From: Pseudoruegeria sp. HB172150
GTDB lineage: Bacteria > Pseudomonadota > Alphaproteobacteria > Rhodobacterales > Rhodobacteraceae
Direction of reading: 5' to 3'
Assembly (NCBI RefSeq): GCF_013184805.1
Contig: NZ_JAATNG010000003.1
Coordinates: forward strand, 310,001 to 374,000
DNA length: 64,000 bases
Position 1 is the first letter of the stretch. Each line of letters begins with the position of its first letter. A program made the position numbers and the translations under genes. This document shows, one piece after another, positions 17,699 through 26,775 of this stretch. Below the pieces are notes generated by a model. That model did no database searches. It was not told the DNA's origin and worked only from the letters and a program-made list of their open reading frames with translations.

Positions 17699-19090
17699 CT
17701 ACGGCTGGCCCATCCGGTTCCAGGCGTCGAGGCCGGCGACCTTGTAGGCTTCGGCGAGGGTCGGGTAGTTGAAGGTGTTCTCGACGAAGAAATCCACGGT
17801 GCCGTGCAGGTTGATCACCGCCTGGCCGATATGGATCAGTTCGGTCGCGCCTTCGCCGACGATATGCGCGCCGAGGAGGCGGCGGGTGTCGAGCGCGAAG
17901 ATCAGCTTCAGAAAACCGGTGTCGACGCCCATGATGTGGCCGCGCGAGGTTTCGCGGAAGCGGGCGATGCCGCATTCGTAGGGAATGCCGGCGGCGCGCA
18001 CCTCTTCCTCCGACTGGCCGACGGTGGAGATCTCGGGCACCGCGTAGATGCCATAGGGAAAGGTTTCGGGCGGCGGCGGGGGCGGCATGTCGAAGGCGTG
18101 GCAGGCCGCGACGCGGCCCTGTTCCATCGAGGTGGAGGCGAGCGACGGAAAACCGATGACGTCGCCTGCGGCATAGATGTTTTCTACGGCCGTCTGCAGG
18201 GTCTTGCCGTCGACGGGAATGCGGCCGCGCTTGTCGGGTTCGATGCCGATCGCCTGCAGGTTCAGGCTTTCGATGCTGCCGGAGCGGCCGGCGGCGAACA
18301 GCAGGATCTCTGACCGGACCTTGCGGCCGTCTGTCAGCTCGGTGATCACGGCGCTGTCCGTCTTGGTGATTTCCTTCACCTGCGCGCCGAGCCGGATGAC
18401 CATGCCGCGGTCGCGCATCTGGTGGATGAAATCCTCGACAATCTCGGTATCGACGAAGTTGAGGATCGAATCCCGCGCCTCGATCAGGGTCACCGGCACG
18501 TCGAGGGCGGAGAAAATTGTGGCGTATTCGACGCCGATCACGCCGCCGCCGATCACCGTCATGGTGCGGGGCAGATCTTCAAGTTCGAGGATCTCGTCGC
18601 TGTCGAAGACGCAGGTCCGGTCGAAGGGGACATGCGGCGGGCGGTAAGGATGGGTGCCGGTGGCGATCAGCGCCTTGTCGAATTCGACCGGCACGATTTC
18701 ATCGTCCTCGGTGCGGATCTCGGCATGGTGGGTGTCGATGAACCGGACCTCGCCCCAGTCGGACTGCACCATGTTACGCATGAACTGGTGCTGCAGCACC
18801 TCGACCTCGTGATCCAGCGTCTTGTGCAGGCGCTGCATCAGGTCGGCGGCGGTAATGTCCTTTTTCACCCGGTAGCCGCGGCCGTAGAAGCCGCGTTCGC
18901 GCCAGCCCGAGAGGTTGAGCACCGTTTCGCGCAGGGTCTTCGACGGGATCGTGCCGGTATGGACCGAAACGCCGCCGAGCCTGCGGCCGCGGTCCACCAC
19001 CAGAACCGATTTGCCGAGCTTGGCCGATTGTACGGCCGCGCGCCGGCCGGCCGGGCCGCTGCCGATCACCAGCATGTCGTAGGATTGCAT
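17699..19090 (-). CDS. sthA: Si-specific (soluble) NAD(P)+ transhydrogenase
   Basis: A 463-residue FAD enzyme that equilibrates NADPH and NADH. FAD site VIGSGPAGRRAAVQSAKLG near the N-terminus; GTIPSKTLRE at the place where related disulphide reductases have their redox cysteines, here without the pair, as expected for SthA; NAD(P) site VIGGGVIGVEYATIFSAL; second FAD contact NIYAAGDVIGFPSLAS; and a C-terminal dimer domain lacking the catalytic His-Glu of reductases. ATG 19090 is chosen because AAGGGGACAGCAAGGC precedes it; the longer frame from 19159 adds a non-conserved leader. It is convergent with the redoxin gene. Confidence 0.93.
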   Translation of the reverse strand: MQSYDMLVIGSGPAGRRAAVQSAKLGKSVLVVDRGRRLGGVSVHTGTIPSKTLRETVLNLSGWRERGFYGRGYRVKKDITAADLMQRLHKTLDHEVEVLQHQFMRNMVQSDWGEVRFIDTHHAEIRTEDDEIVPVEFDKALIATGTHPYRPPHVPFDRTCVFDSDEILELEDLPRTMTVIGGGVIGVEYATIFSALDVPVTLIEARDSILNFVDTEIVEDFIHQMRDRGMVIRLGAQVKEITKTDSAVITELTDGRKVRSEILLFAAGRSGSIESLNLQAIGIEPDKRGRIPVDGKTLQTAVENIYAAGDVIGFPSLASTSMEQGRVAACHAFDMPPPPPPETFPYGIYAVPEISTVGQSEEEVRAAGIPYECGIARFRETSRGHIMGVDTGFLKLIFALDTRRLLGAHIVGEGATELIHIGQAVINLHGTVDFFVENTFNYPTLAEAYKVAGLDAWNRMGQP

Positions 19091-19234
19091 GCCTTGCTGT
19101 CCCCTTCCGGTTTGTCGCTGCGGCTCTTCTAGCCACCGGATATGACCGAACGGTTGCATTGCCGCGGCGGCGAAGGCAACGGCGCGTCCGGCAGGTTCGG
19201 GGCGTTTCCGGGCAGCTGCCCAAGAATTGGGCGT

Positions 19235-19783
19235 TCAGCCGGTCTCTCGGCTGCAGACGGCCGGAACCGGGACGTCGTCTTTCCACTCGGTGATGGGTCG
19301 TGCGGGGACGGTGTGCGTGATTGCGTGTTTGGGTCCTTCGCCGTGCCGGACGAAACCCTTGCCGTTCAGAAGGTTGAGGTCGCAGGCGCCGGTATTGGCG
19401 GGATCGAGCGTGTCGTACCAGTCGAAGGTGTAGCCGGCGACCATGTAGGCGCCGCCCCGGTAGGCGATGGTCAGCGTCAGGTGCCAGCGGTCGCGGCCGA
19501 TGGATTCGTTCATCGAGGTGAGCCGCACAGAGCCGTTGGGGGCGAGGTCGAGTTCGGGTTCCTGGCCGATGCCGCCAATCCAGGCGATGTCGGGCGCGGA
19601 GACAAGGCCGGACGCGATTTCCTCGACGATCAGGTCGACGATTCCGTCGCCGTGGTCGATGATCGTGAAGCGTTCGCGTGTGCCGTCGCCGTCGAGATCG
19701 GACAGGGTGCTGTCCACGACGGTCTGAGCGGCGGCGGGAAGGGCGAGGAACAGGGCGAGGAATGCGGCGAGACCGGTTGTCAT
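19235..19783 (-). CDS. Secreted protein of unknown function
   Basis: A 182-residue protein with a clear Sec signal peptide (TTGLAAFLALFLALPAAAQ) and a mature part beginning TVVDSTLSDLDGDGTRERF, which resembles an FG-GAP/VCBS-like or calcium-binding DxDGDGxxE loop. Two cysteines (GACDLNLL, PAVCSRETG) could pair. The upstream extension to 20059 is rejected because it overlaps the divergent HDAC-like gene. Function is unknown; probably periplasmic. Confidence 0.65.
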   Translation of the reverse strand: MTTGLAAFLALFLALPAAAQTVVDSTLSDLDGDGTRERFTIIDHGDGIVDLIVEEIASGLVSAPDIAWIGGIGQEPELDLAPNGSVRLTSMNESIGRDRWHLTLTIAYRGGAYMVAGYTFDWYDTLDPANTGACDLNLLNGKGFVRHGEGPKHAITHTVPARPITEWKDDVPVPAVCSRETG

Positions 19784-19811
19784 GGGTCGGGAAATCCGGT
19801 TGGGTCTGACT

Positions 19812-20747
19812 ATGGTTACGGCGCTTATCACACATGACTCGAGCCTCAAACATGTCACCCCGCCGGGGCACCCGGAGCGGGTGGCGCGGTATGAGGCGGT
19901 CATGGAGGCGCTGGGCGCGGAGCGGTTCGGGGCGCTGGAGCGGCGGGAAGCGCCGGTCTGCGAGCGGGCAGAGATCCTGCGCTGCCATCCCGAGGCGCAT
20001 GTGATGGAGATCGAACGGGCGATTCCGGCGACGGGGTTCACGTCTCTGGACCCGGACACGCATGTATCCGCGGGATCCCTGGAGCCTGCGTTGCGCGCTG
20101 TCGGCGGCTGCGTGGCGGCGGTGGACGCGGTTCTGGCGGGCGAGGTGGCGAATGCCTTTGTCGCAATGCGGCCACCGGGGCACCATGCCGAGACGGCGCA
20201 GGCGATGGGGTTCTGCCTGTTCGGGAACGCGGCGATCGCGGCAAAGCGGGCGCTGGACCATCACGGGCTGCGGCGCGTGGCGGTGCTGGATTTCGACGTG
20301 CATCATGGCAACGGCTCGCAGGACCTGCTGTGGGAGGAGCGGCGGGCGCTGTTCGCCTCGTCGCATCAGATGCCTCTGTACCCGGGGACCGGGGCGGCGA
20401 GCGAGACCGGGATTGCGGGCAATGTGCTGAACGTGCCGCTGGCATCGGCGACCGGAAGCGCGGAGATGCGGGCGGCGTGGGACGGTGCGATCCTGCCGGC
20501 GGTGGAAGCCTGGGCGCCGGAGCTGATCATCATCTCGGCCGGGTTCGACGCGCATCGCGACGATCCGCTGGCGAACCTTTACTGGACGACAGAGGACTTC
20601 GGCTGGCTGACGCGGCGGATCTGCGAGGTGGCGGAGGGCTGCTGCGGCGGGCGCGTGGTCTCGACACTCGAAGGCGGATATGATCTGCAGGCGCTGGCCG
20701 AGAGCGTGGCCGCGCATGTGGATGTGCTGATGGAGTTTGGGGCGTGA
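19812..20747 (+). CDS. Histone deacetylase-like (arginase/deacetylase fold) hydrolase
   Basis: A 311-residue zinc hydrolase of the class II HDAC/acetylpolyamine amidohydrolase/AcuC superfamily. Active-site features: PPGHHAE (general-base His pair), CLFGNAAIAA, zinc ligands in VLDFDVHHGNGSQDL and SAGFDAHRDDPLA, and the transition-state residue region TLEGGYDL. Bacterial members remove acetyl groups from small amines or proteins; the substrate is not deducible. It starts an operon with xseB (4-base overlap), ispA and dxs, an order commonly found in Rhodobacteraceae. ATG 19812 is favoured over 19782, which runs into the divergent gene. Confidence 0.87.
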   Translation: MVTALITHDSSLKHVTPPGHPERVARYEAVMEALGAERFGALERREAPVCERAEILRCHPEAHVMEIERAIPATGFTSLDPDTHVSAGSLEPALRAVGGCVAAVDAVLAGEVANAFVAMRPPGHHAETAQAMGFCLFGNAAIAAKRALDHHGLRRVAVLDFDVHHGNGSQDLLWEERRALFASSHQMPLYPGTGAASETGIAGNVLNVPLASATGSAEMRAAWDGAILPAVEAWAPELIIISAGFDAHRDDPLANLYWTTEDFGWLTRRICEVAEGCCGGRVVSTLEGGYDLQALAESVAAHVDVLMEFGA

Positions 20748-20986
20748 CGGACAAACCTGTGACCGAGATGAGCTTCGAGGAAGCGATGAAGGAGCTGGAG
20801 GCGGTGGTCGGCCAGCTGGAATCCGGGGATGTCGAGCTGGAAAAATCCATCGCGCTGTACGAGCGCGGCGCGGCGCTGAAGAAGCGCTGCGAGGAGAAGC
20901 TGAAGGAAGCCGAGGAGAAGGTGGCGGCGATCACCTTCGATGAAAACGGCGAGCCGAAGGGGACGACTCCGGTCGAGGGGCTGTGA
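20744..20986 (+). CDS. xseB: Exodeoxyribonuclease VII small subunit
   Basis: An 80-residue helical protein, MSFEEAMKELEAVVGQLESGDVELEKSIALYERG, the typical XseB core. It is needed for the stability and activity of exonuclease VII, which degrades single-stranded DNA from both ends. GTG 20744 overlaps the upstream stop by four bases, and its stop overlaps ispA. The large subunit xseA is not in the window. Confidence 0.95.
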   Translation: MTDKPVTEMSFEEAMKELEAVVGQLESGDVELEKSIALYERGAALKKRCEEKLKEAEEKVAAITFDENGEPKGTTPVEGL

Positions 20987-21852
20987 ACTTCGAGACAGGG
21001 CTGGCGGAGCGCGCCGCGTCGACGCGGGCGTTTCTGGATGCGTATCTGGAAGGTGACGGGCGGCGGAATGTCGTGCTGGCGGCCATGCGGCATGCGCTGG
21101 CGGGCGGCAAGGGGCTGCGCGGGTACCTGGTGACGGAATCGGCGCTGGTGTTCGGTGTCGGCAGCGCGTCATCGGCGGGTGCTGCGGCGGCGATCGAGGC
21201 GATGCACGCCTATTCGCTGGTTCACGATGACCTGCCCTGCATGGACGATGACGACATGCGGCGCGGGCAGCCGACGGTTCATGTGAAATGGGACGAGGCG
21301 ACGGCGGTGCTGGCGGGCGATGCGCTGCAGACGCTGGCCTTCGAGCTACTGGCGGAGATGCACGCGGCGCCGGAGGTGAAGCTTGCGCTGATCGCCGGGC
21401 TGGCGCGGGCGGCGGGACATCGCGGTATGGTTCTGGGGCAGGCGCAGGATCTGGCGGCGGAGGTGGCGGAAGTGTCGCTGACGCTGGACGAGATCGTGGA
21501 GCTGCAGGGCAACAAGACCGGCGCGCTGATCGAGTGGTCCTGCGAGGCGGGCGCGCTGCTGGCCAGTTCCGATCCCGGGCCGCTGCGGCGATACGCGCGG
21601 GCCATCGGCCTTGCCTTCCAGATCGCGGACGACATCTTGGACGTGGAAGGTGACAGCGAGGCCGCCGGCAAGCGGCTGCGCAAAGACGAGGCCGCGGGAA
21701 AGGCGACCTTTGTGTCTCTCCTCGGGCTCGACGGGGCGAAGGCACGGGCGGCAGAGCTGGTGAAGGAAGCGGAAGCGGCTCTTGCCGAATATGGAGACGC
21801 GGCGGAGAACTTGCGGGAGGCGGCCCGGTTCGTTATTTCGCGCCGGACTTGA
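20983..21852 (+). CDS. ispA: Farnesyl/geranyl diphosphate synthase
   Basis: A 289-residue short-chain trans-isoprenyl diphosphate synthase. The first aspartate-rich motif is in LVHDDLPCMDDDDMRRGQPT, the second in AFQIADDILDVEGD; the KGLRGYLVTESA block and NKTGALIEWSCEAGALL are also present. It condenses IPP and DMAPP to farnesyl diphosphate for quinones, undecaprenol and carotenoids. GTG 20983 overlaps the xseB stop. The next gene, dxs, makes the first precursor of the same pathway. Confidence 0.93.
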   Translation: MNFETGLAERAASTRAFLDAYLEGDGRRNVVLAAMRHALAGGKGLRGYLVTESALVFGVGSASSAGAAAAIEAMHAYSLVHDDLPCMDDDDMRRGQPTVHVKWDEATAVLAGDALQTLAFELLAEMHAAPEVKLALIAGLARAAGHRGMVLGQAQDLAAEVAEVSLTLDEIVELQGNKTGALIEWSCEAGALLASSDPGPLRRYARAIGLAFQIADDILDVEGDSEAAGKRLRKDEAAGKATFVSLLGLDGAKARAAELVKEAEAALAEYGDAAENLREAARFVISRRT

Positions 21853-21880
21853 AGAGTGACACCCTTAAGGGGGGACGCAC

Positions 21881-23815
21881 ATGGCAGACAGACCGCTGAC
21901 ACCGACGCTAGACCGCGTTCACGCTCCTTCCGACATGAAGGCGTTGACGGATGCCGAGCTGCATCTGCTGGCCGACGAACTGCGGGCCGAGACGATTTCG
22001 GCCGTGTCCGAAACCGGCGGGCATCTGGGCGCGGGGCTGGGCGTGGTCGAGCTGACCGTCGCGATCCACGCGGTGTTCGACACACCGCGCGACCGGCTGA
22101 TCTGGGATGTCTCGCACCAGTGCTATCCGCACAAGATCCTGACCGGACGGCGTGACCGGATAAGGACGCTGCGCCAGAAGGATGGGCTGAGCGGGTTCAC
22201 CAAGAGGTCGGAATCCCCCTACGATCCGTTCGGAGCGGCGCATTCGTCGACCTCCATCAGTGCGGCGCTGGGTTTCGCGATGGCGCGGGAGTTGGGCGGC
22301 ACGCCCGAGCCGGCGCTGGGCGACGCGATCGCGGTGATCGGCGACGGCGCGATGAGCGCCGGTATGGCCTACGAGGCGCTGAACAATGCCGGGCATCTGA
22401 AGAAACGCCTGATCGTCATCCTGAACGACAACGAGATGAGCATCGCGCCGCCGGTGGGCGCGATGTCGACCTACCTGTCGCGGCTCTATGCCGAGGGGCC
22501 GTTCCAGGAACTGAAGGCGGTCGCCAAGGGCGCGGTCAGCCTGCTGCCGCCGCCGTTCCAGGAAGGCGCGCGCCGGGCGAAGGAAATGCTGAAGGGCATG
22601 GCCGTTGGCGGCACCATGTTCGAGGAGCTGGGCTTCAGCTATATCGGGCCGCTGGACGGGCACGATCTGGATCAGCTTCTGTCGGTGCTGCGGACGGTGA
22701 AGGGCCGGGCGACCGGGCCAATCCTGATCCACGCGGTGACGAAGAAGGGCAAGGGGTACGCGCCGGCCGAGGCGGCGGCGGACAAGGGGCACGGCGTGTC
22801 CAAGTTCGACGTGATTACGGGCGCGCAGAAAAAGGCCCCGTCGAACGCGCCGGCCTATACCAAGGTCTTCGCGCAGTCGCTGATCGAAGAGGCGGAGCGT
22901 GACAGCAAGGTCGTCGCCGTCACCGCGGCGATGCCGGACGGGACCGGGCTGAACCTGTTTGCCGAGCGGTTTCCCAAGCGGTGCTTTGACGTCGGCATCG
23001 CCGAGCAGCATGCGGTGACTTTCTCTGCCGGGCTGGCGGCGGGCGGGATGAAGCCGTTCGCGGCGATCTATTCGACGTTCCTGCAGCGCGGGTACGATCA
23101 GGTCGTGCATGACGTGGCGATCCAGCGGCTGCCGGTGCGGTTCGCCATCGACCGCGCAGGGCTGGTCGGTGCCGACGGGGCGACGCATGCGGGTTCCTAC
23201 GATATCGCGTTCCTGTCGAACCTGCCGGGTTTCACCATGATGGCCGCCGCCGATGAGGCGGAGCTGAAGCACATGGTGGCGACCGCCGTGGCACATGACG
23301 ACGGGCCGATCGCGTTCCGTTTCCCGCGGGGCGAGGGTGTCGGCGTCGAGATGCCGGAGCGCGGCGAGGTGCTGGAAATCGGCAAGGGCCGGATCATGCG
23401 CGAGGGCGCGCAGGTGGCAATCCTGTCCTTTGGCGCGCGGCTGAAGGAAGTGCTGGAGGCCGCGGATGCGCTGGGCGCGCGGGGGATCACCCCGACCGTC
23501 GCCGATGCACGGTTCGCGAAGCCGCTGGACCGGGAGCTGGTGCTGGATCTGGCCGCGAGGCACGACGCGCTGATCACCATCGAGGAAGGCGCGGTCGGCG
23601 GCTTTGGCAGCCATGTCGCGCAGTTGCTGGCAGACGAGGGCATGTTCGATGCGGGGTTGAAGTACCGGTCGATGGTGCTGCCGGATATCTTTATCGATCA
23701 GGCGAGCCCGAGCGACATGTACGCAGTTGCCGGGATGAACGCCGAGCATATCGAGGCGAAGGTGCTTGAAGTGCTGGGCGTGGCGAGCCTGACAACGCGG
23801 CGGGCGGAAGCCTAG
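21881..23815 (+). CDS. dxs: 1-deoxy-D-xylulose-5-phosphate synthase
   Basis: A 644-residue thiamine-diphosphate enzyme that condenses pyruvate and glyceraldehyde 3-phosphate, the entry step of the MEP isoprenoid pathway. TPP-binding [18 protein letters not shown] and [34 protein letters not shown] and [12 protein letters not shown] in the transketolase domains; C-terminal [12 protein letters not shown]. Length is normal. It is 28 bases after ispA, with GGGG upstream of ATG. The enzyme needs TPP, whose uptake system is also in this window. Confidence 0.97.
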   Translation: MADRPLTPTLDRVHAPSDMKALTDAELHLLADELRAETISAVSETGGHLGAGLGVVELTVAIHAVFDTPRDRLIWDVSHQCYPHKILTGRRDRIRTLRQKDGLSGFTKRSESPYDPFGAAHSSTSISAALGFAMARELGGTPEPALGDAIAVIGDGAMSAGMAYEALNNAGHLKKRLIVILNDNEMSIAPPVGAMSTYLSRLYAEGPFQELKAVAKGAVSLLPPPFQEGARRAKEMLKGMAVGGTMFEELGFSYIGPLDGHDLDQLLSVLRTVKGRATGPILIHAVTKKGKGYAPAEAAADKGHGVSKFDVITGAQKKAPSNAPAYTKVFAQSLIEEAERDSKVVAVTAAMPDGTGLNLFAERFPKRCFDVGIAEQHAVTFSAGLAAGGMKPFAAIYSTFLQRGYDQVVHDVAIQRLPVRFAIDRAGLVGADGATHAGSYDIAFLSNLPGFTMMAAADEAELKHMVATAVAHDDGPIAFRFPRGEGVGVEMPERGEVLEIGKGRIMREGAQVAILSFGARLKEVLEAADALGARGITPTVADARFAKPLDRELVLDLAARHDALITIEEGAVGGFGSHVAQLLADEGMFDAGLKYRSMVLPDIFIDQASPSDMYAVAGMNAEHIEAKVLEVLGVASLTTRRAEA

Positions 23816-23890
23816 AGCGTTGTCGTATTGATCAGACTCACGCAACGCGGCCTGAAATCAGAGATTTCAGCGCATTGCGCGATGCGATCT
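23816..23890. repeat. Palindrome-rich intergenic element between convergent dxs and epimerase-like gene
   Basis: Contains GCGTTG (23817-23822) paired with CAACGC (23843-23848), followed by the perfect hairpin CTGAAATCAGAGATTTCAG (23852-23870), then CGCATTGCGCGATGCG. Compact intergenic palindromes of this kind are often dispersed repeats in alphaproteobacteria; it may also end both transcripts. No second copy is seen in this window. Confidence 0.4.
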
Positions 23891-23918
23891 GGTTCAGGTT
23901 AACATCGAAAGGCTTCGG

Positions 23919-24788
23919 TCAGCCGTCTTCGCCATCCGCCAGCAGCGCGGCGAGACCGTCGCGGTAGGTCGGGTATTTCAGTTTCACGCCAAGCTCTTCC
24001 TTGATGCGGTCGTTCGTGACGCGCTTGGATTCGGCGTAGAAGCTGCGCGCCATCGGGGTCAGTTCGGCCGTGTCGAAATCTTCCGCGGGGGGAAGGGGGA
24101 GACCGAGCAGTTCCGCCGCGTGGGCGATTACATCCTCGGGCGGGGCCGGGTCGTCGTCGCACAGGTTGTAGATGGCGCCGGGGTTCGGCCGCGCGATGGA
24201 GGCGGCGAGGACCTGGGCGATATCCTCGACATGGATGCGGGAAAAGACCTGGCCGGGTTTGACGATGCGCCGGGCCGTGCCGGCGCGGACCTTGGCGAAG
24301 GGGCCACGGCCGGGGCCGTAGATGCCGGCGAGGCGGAAGATGTGGAGCGGCAGGCCGGTTTCGGTAGCAAGGCCCTGCCAGGCGGCTTCGGCGTCCACGC
24401 GCAACTTGCCGCGTTTCGTGGTGGGGCTGAGCGGCGTGGATTCGTCGACCCAGCCGCCCCCGTGATCGCCGTAGACGCCGGTGGTGGACAGGTAGCCCGC
24501 CCATTCGATATGCGGCGCGGCATTGACGAGGTCGGCGCGGAGGGCGTTGAGGACGGGGTCGCCCTCGGCCCCCGGACCGGCGGAGATCAGCAGGTGGGTG
24601 GCCTGTTCGAGGTCTGCCGAGATGTCTGTTCCCGGCCAGATTCGTGGCGAAATGCCCTCATTCCGCAGCTCTTCTGTACGGTCGGGCTTGCGCGTGGTTC
24701 CGATGATCCGCCATCCAGTGGGCAGCAAACGCCGTGCAAGCGCCCGCGCGGAATAGCCATGACCGAATGAAAGCAGCGTCTTTGCCAT
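23919..24788 (-). CDS. NAD-dependent epimerase/SDR-like protein (YeeZ-type)
   Basis: A 289-residue extended-SDR protein. The nucleotide-binding motif is a variant, LLSFGHGYSARALARRLLPTGW (GxGYxA rather than GxxGxxG), as in the YeeZ/YbjT-like subgroup. STTGVYGDHGGGWVDE carries the Ser/Tyr region, and FRLAGIYGPGRGPFAKVRAG plus the NLCDDDPAPPEDVI segment are typical of that subgroup. The substrate is unknown. It is convergent with dxs and divergent from an ArsR regulator. Confidence 0.8.
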   Translation of the reverse strand: MAKTLLSFGHGYSARALARRLLPTGWRIIGTTRKPDRTEELRNEGISPRIWPGTDISADLEQATHLLISAGPGAEGDPVLNALRADLVNAAPHIEWAGYLSTTGVYGDHGGGWVDESTPLSPTTKRGKLRVDAEAAWQGLATETGLPLHIFRLAGIYGPGRGPFAKVRAGTARRIVKPGQVFSRIHVEDIAQVLAASIARPNPGAIYNLCDDDPAPPEDVIAHAAELLGLPLPPAEDFDTAELTPMARSFYAESKRVTNDRIKEELGVKLKYPTYRDGLAALLADGEDG

Positions 24789-24865
24789 GACGCGACCCTT
24801 GCCCGCCGCCGGTGCGATGGCAAGCGGGTTGACTGCTTATGCTTCGAGGGGTAGTTAATTAACCA

Positions 24866-25198
24866 ATGGATGAAACAAAGGAACCGACCCTGGTCACGAC
24901 TTTTGCGGCACTGGGCGACCCGACACGGTTCGCAATCGTGGAACGCCTGCTGGAACACGGTGCGCTGTCGGCCGGGTCGTTGCAGGACGTGGCGGATATC
25001 TCGCCGCCCGCGATCTCGCGGCATCTGAAGGTGCTGCGCGAGGCGGGGCTGATCACGCAGACGGTGGATGCGCAGAGGCGGATCTACGCGGTTGCGCCCC
25101 GGGCGGTTCAGGCGATCAACGTCTGGACGATGAGCCACGCGGATTTCTGGAATGCCAGCCTCGACAGGCTGGCGGGAGCGCTGAACGAAGTGGAGTGA
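24866..25198 (+). CDS. ArsR-family transcriptional regulator
   Basis: A 110-residue winged-helix repressor: FAALGDPTRFAIVERLLEHGALSAGSLQDVADISPPAISRHLKVLREAGLITQTVDAQRRIYAV. No cysteine metal site is present in the recognition helix, so it is of the non-metal type commonly found with SRPBCC proteins. It forms an operon with the following SRPBCC and YCII-like genes, whose expression it presumably represses together with its own. Confidence 0.9.
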   Translation: MDETKEPTLVTTFAALGDPTRFAIVERLLEHGALSAGSLQDVADISPPAISRHLKVLREAGLITQTVDAQRRIYAVAPRAVQAINVWTMSHADFWNASLDRLAGALNEVE

Positions 25199-25200
25199 GC

Positions 25201-25635
25201 ATGCCGACCCTGACCATCGAGCGCAGGCTGGACGCGGATGTCGAGAAGGTGTTCGCCTTCGTCACCCGGACGGAGAATCTGCTGAAATGGTGGGGGCCGG
25301 AGGGGATGCATGTGCCGGAGCACCAGCTGTCCTTCGAGGAGACGGGACCGTGGATGTCGGTGATGCAGAACGCCGAAGGGCAGCGGTTCAAGGTATCCGG
25401 GCAGGTGACCCATGTGGATCCGCCGAAATCCGTCGGGTTCACCTGGGCGTGGCATGACGAGGCGGACAAGCGCGGCGTCGAAAGCCACGTGACGATCAGG
25501 CTGGTGCCGGCGCAGGGCGGCGGGACCGACCTGACCCTGACCCATGTGGATCTGCCCGACGACGATGTCGCGGCGCGGCACGAGATGGGCTGGACCTCTT
25601 CGCTGCGGAAGCTGGAGGCTATGGCGAACGGCTGA
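25201..25635 (+). CDS. SRPBCC (AHSA1-type) domain protein
   Basis: A 144-residue START/Bet v1-like ligand-binding fold: IERRLDADVEKVFAFVTRTENLLKWWGPEGM, GQVTHVDPPKSVGFTWAWHD and the C-terminal helix GWTSSLRKLEAMANG. ATG 25201 is preferred, with GGAG five bases upstream; GTG 25195 overlapping the arsR stop is possible. Arrangement arsR-SRPBCC-YCII is widespread and thought to be a stress or small-molecule response unit; the ligand is unknown. Confidence 0.87.
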   Translation: MPTLTIERRLDADVEKVFAFVTRTENLLKWWGPEGMHVPEHQLSFEETGPWMSVMQNAEGQRFKVSGQVTHVDPPKSVGFTWAWHDEADKRGVESHVTIRLVPAQGGGTDLTLTHVDLPDDDVAARHEMGWTSSLRKLEAMANG

Positions 25636-25657
25636 TTTTGCAACAGGGAGAGAGAAG

Positions 25658-25972
25658 ATGCCGGACTACATGTTCATCTATCACGGCGGGAAGAAACCGG
25701 ACACGCCCGAGGAGGGCGAGAAGGTCATGGGCCAGTGGAACGACTGGTACGCGTCCATGGGCGCTGCGCTGAAGCATGGCGGAGGGCCGGCCGGGATGTC
25801 GAAGACGGTTTCGAAGGGCGGCGTCGCAAATGACGGCGGGGCGAACCCGGTGTCGGGCTTCACGCTGGTCGCGGCGAAGGATCAGGACGCGGCCTGCGAG
25901 ATCGCGAAGGGCTGTCCGATGGTGATGGACGGCTCGGGTTCCGTCGAGGTGGCGCAGCTGATCGAGATGTAA
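25658..25972 (+). CDS. YCII-related (DGPF) domain protein
   Basis: A 104-residue protein of the YCII/DGPF ferredoxin-like fold: YMFIYHGGKKPDTPEEGEKVMGQWNDWYASMGAALKHGG and GFTLVAAKDQDAACEIAKGCPMV. ATG 25658 follows AGGGAGAGAGA, a strong ribosome-binding site; the longer frame starts inside the previous gene. It is the last gene of the arsR operon and ends at a strong hairpin. Some relatives are fused to ECF sigma factors, but here no sigma gene is adjacent. Confidence 0.83.
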   Translation: MPDYMFIYHGGKKPDTPEEGEKVMGQWNDWYASMGAALKHGGGPAGMSKTVSKGGVANDGGANPVSGFTLVAAKDQDAACEIAKGCPMVMDGSGSVEVAQLIEM

Positions 25973-25976
25973 GCGG

Positions 25977-26007
25977 ACGGCCCCCGGTGGATGCCGGGGG
26001 CCGTTTG
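25977..26007. terminator. Terminator hairpin between convergent genes
   Basis: ACGGCCCCCGG, six-base loop, CCGGGGGCCGT followed by TTG: an 11-bp perfect stem directly after the YCII-like stop. The T-tail is short; it probably stops transcription from both sides. Confidence 0.65.
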
Positions 26008-26010
26008 AAG

Positions 26011-26775
26011 TCAGGTGGCGTAGTTGCTGCCTTCCTCGTCGAGGATCGCCTTCAGCTCGCTCAGGTGCCTGTCGTTCTGGCCGGGATAGGCGTCGATCTC
26101 GTCCGCGGTTTTCGCGGCGATCTCGTCGGACAGCACGCGAAGCGGTTTGCCGGTCTGCAGGGCGCGGACATAGGTCTCTGCCGCGCGCTCGAAATAGTAG
26201 AGCCGGGTGAAGGTTTCGGCGACGGTTTTGCCGATGACCATGATGCCGTGGTTCCCCATGATCATCACCGTCTTCTTCGGGTCGGCGAAAAGCTGGGCGC
26301 AGCGTTCGCCTTCCTCCTCGAAGGCAAGGCCGCCGTATTGCGCGTCGACCACCTGCCGGTCGAAGAACATCGCGGCGTTCTGGTCGACGGGGGGCAGGAC
26401 AGAGTCCTCGAGGATTGCCAGCACGGTGGCGTGGATCGAATGCACATGCATGGCGCAGCGGGCATGCGGACAGTGCCGGTGGATCGCGCCGTGCAGTCCC
26501 CAGGCGGTCGGATCCGGCGCGTCGGGACCTTCGAGCGTGGAGGGATCGTTGGCGTCGACCAGCAGCAGGTCGGAGGCGCGGACCCGCGAGAAATGCTTCT
26601 GGTTCGGGTTCATCAGGAACTGCGTGCCGTCGCCGTTGACCGCGAGCGAGAAATGGTTGGCCACCGCTTCATGCATGTTCAGCCGCACGGTCCAGCGGAA
26701 GGCTGCGGCGAGATCGACGCGTTCGGGCCAGTGGTCGATATTGGGAATTCGGGCGGGTTCCATGGCGGGCTCCAT
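26011..26775 (-). CDS. Class II aldolase/adducin domain protein
   Basis: A 254-residue zinc-dependent aldolase-fold protein: ANHFSLAVNGDGTQFLMNP, LHGAIHRHCPHARCAMHVHSIHATVLA with the zinc histidines HVHS, and MGNHGIMVIGKTVAETFTRLYYFERAAET with the third histidine. It is related to fuculose-phosphate aldolase and ribulose-5-phosphate epimerase, but this soluble subfamily has no settled substrate. ATG 26775 and ATG 26763 are both possible starts. Transcribed towards the shared terminator. Confidence 0.85.
   Translation of the reverse strand: MEPAMEPARIPNIDHWPERVDLAAAFRWTVRLNMHEAVANHFSLAVNGDGTQFLMNPNQKHFSRVRASDLLLVDANDPSTLEGPDAPDPTAWGLHGAIHRHCPHARCAMHVHSIHATVLAILEDSVLPPVDQNAAMFFDRQVVDAQYGGLAFEEEGERCAQLFADPKKTVMIMGNHGIMVIGKTVAETFTRLYYFERAAETYVRALQTGKPLRVLSDEIAAKTADEIDAYPGQNDRHLSELKAILDEEGSNYAT

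Noticed and set aside
17699-19090. Lack of the redox cysteine pair in the GTIPSKTLRE region of the flavoprotein
   Set aside because: It is the normal state for soluble transhydrogenases, not a damaged lipoamide dehydrogenase.
18774-20717. 647-residue minus-strand frame across sthA start and HDAC-like gene
   Set aside because: Overlaps two well-supported genes on both strands; composition is artefactual.
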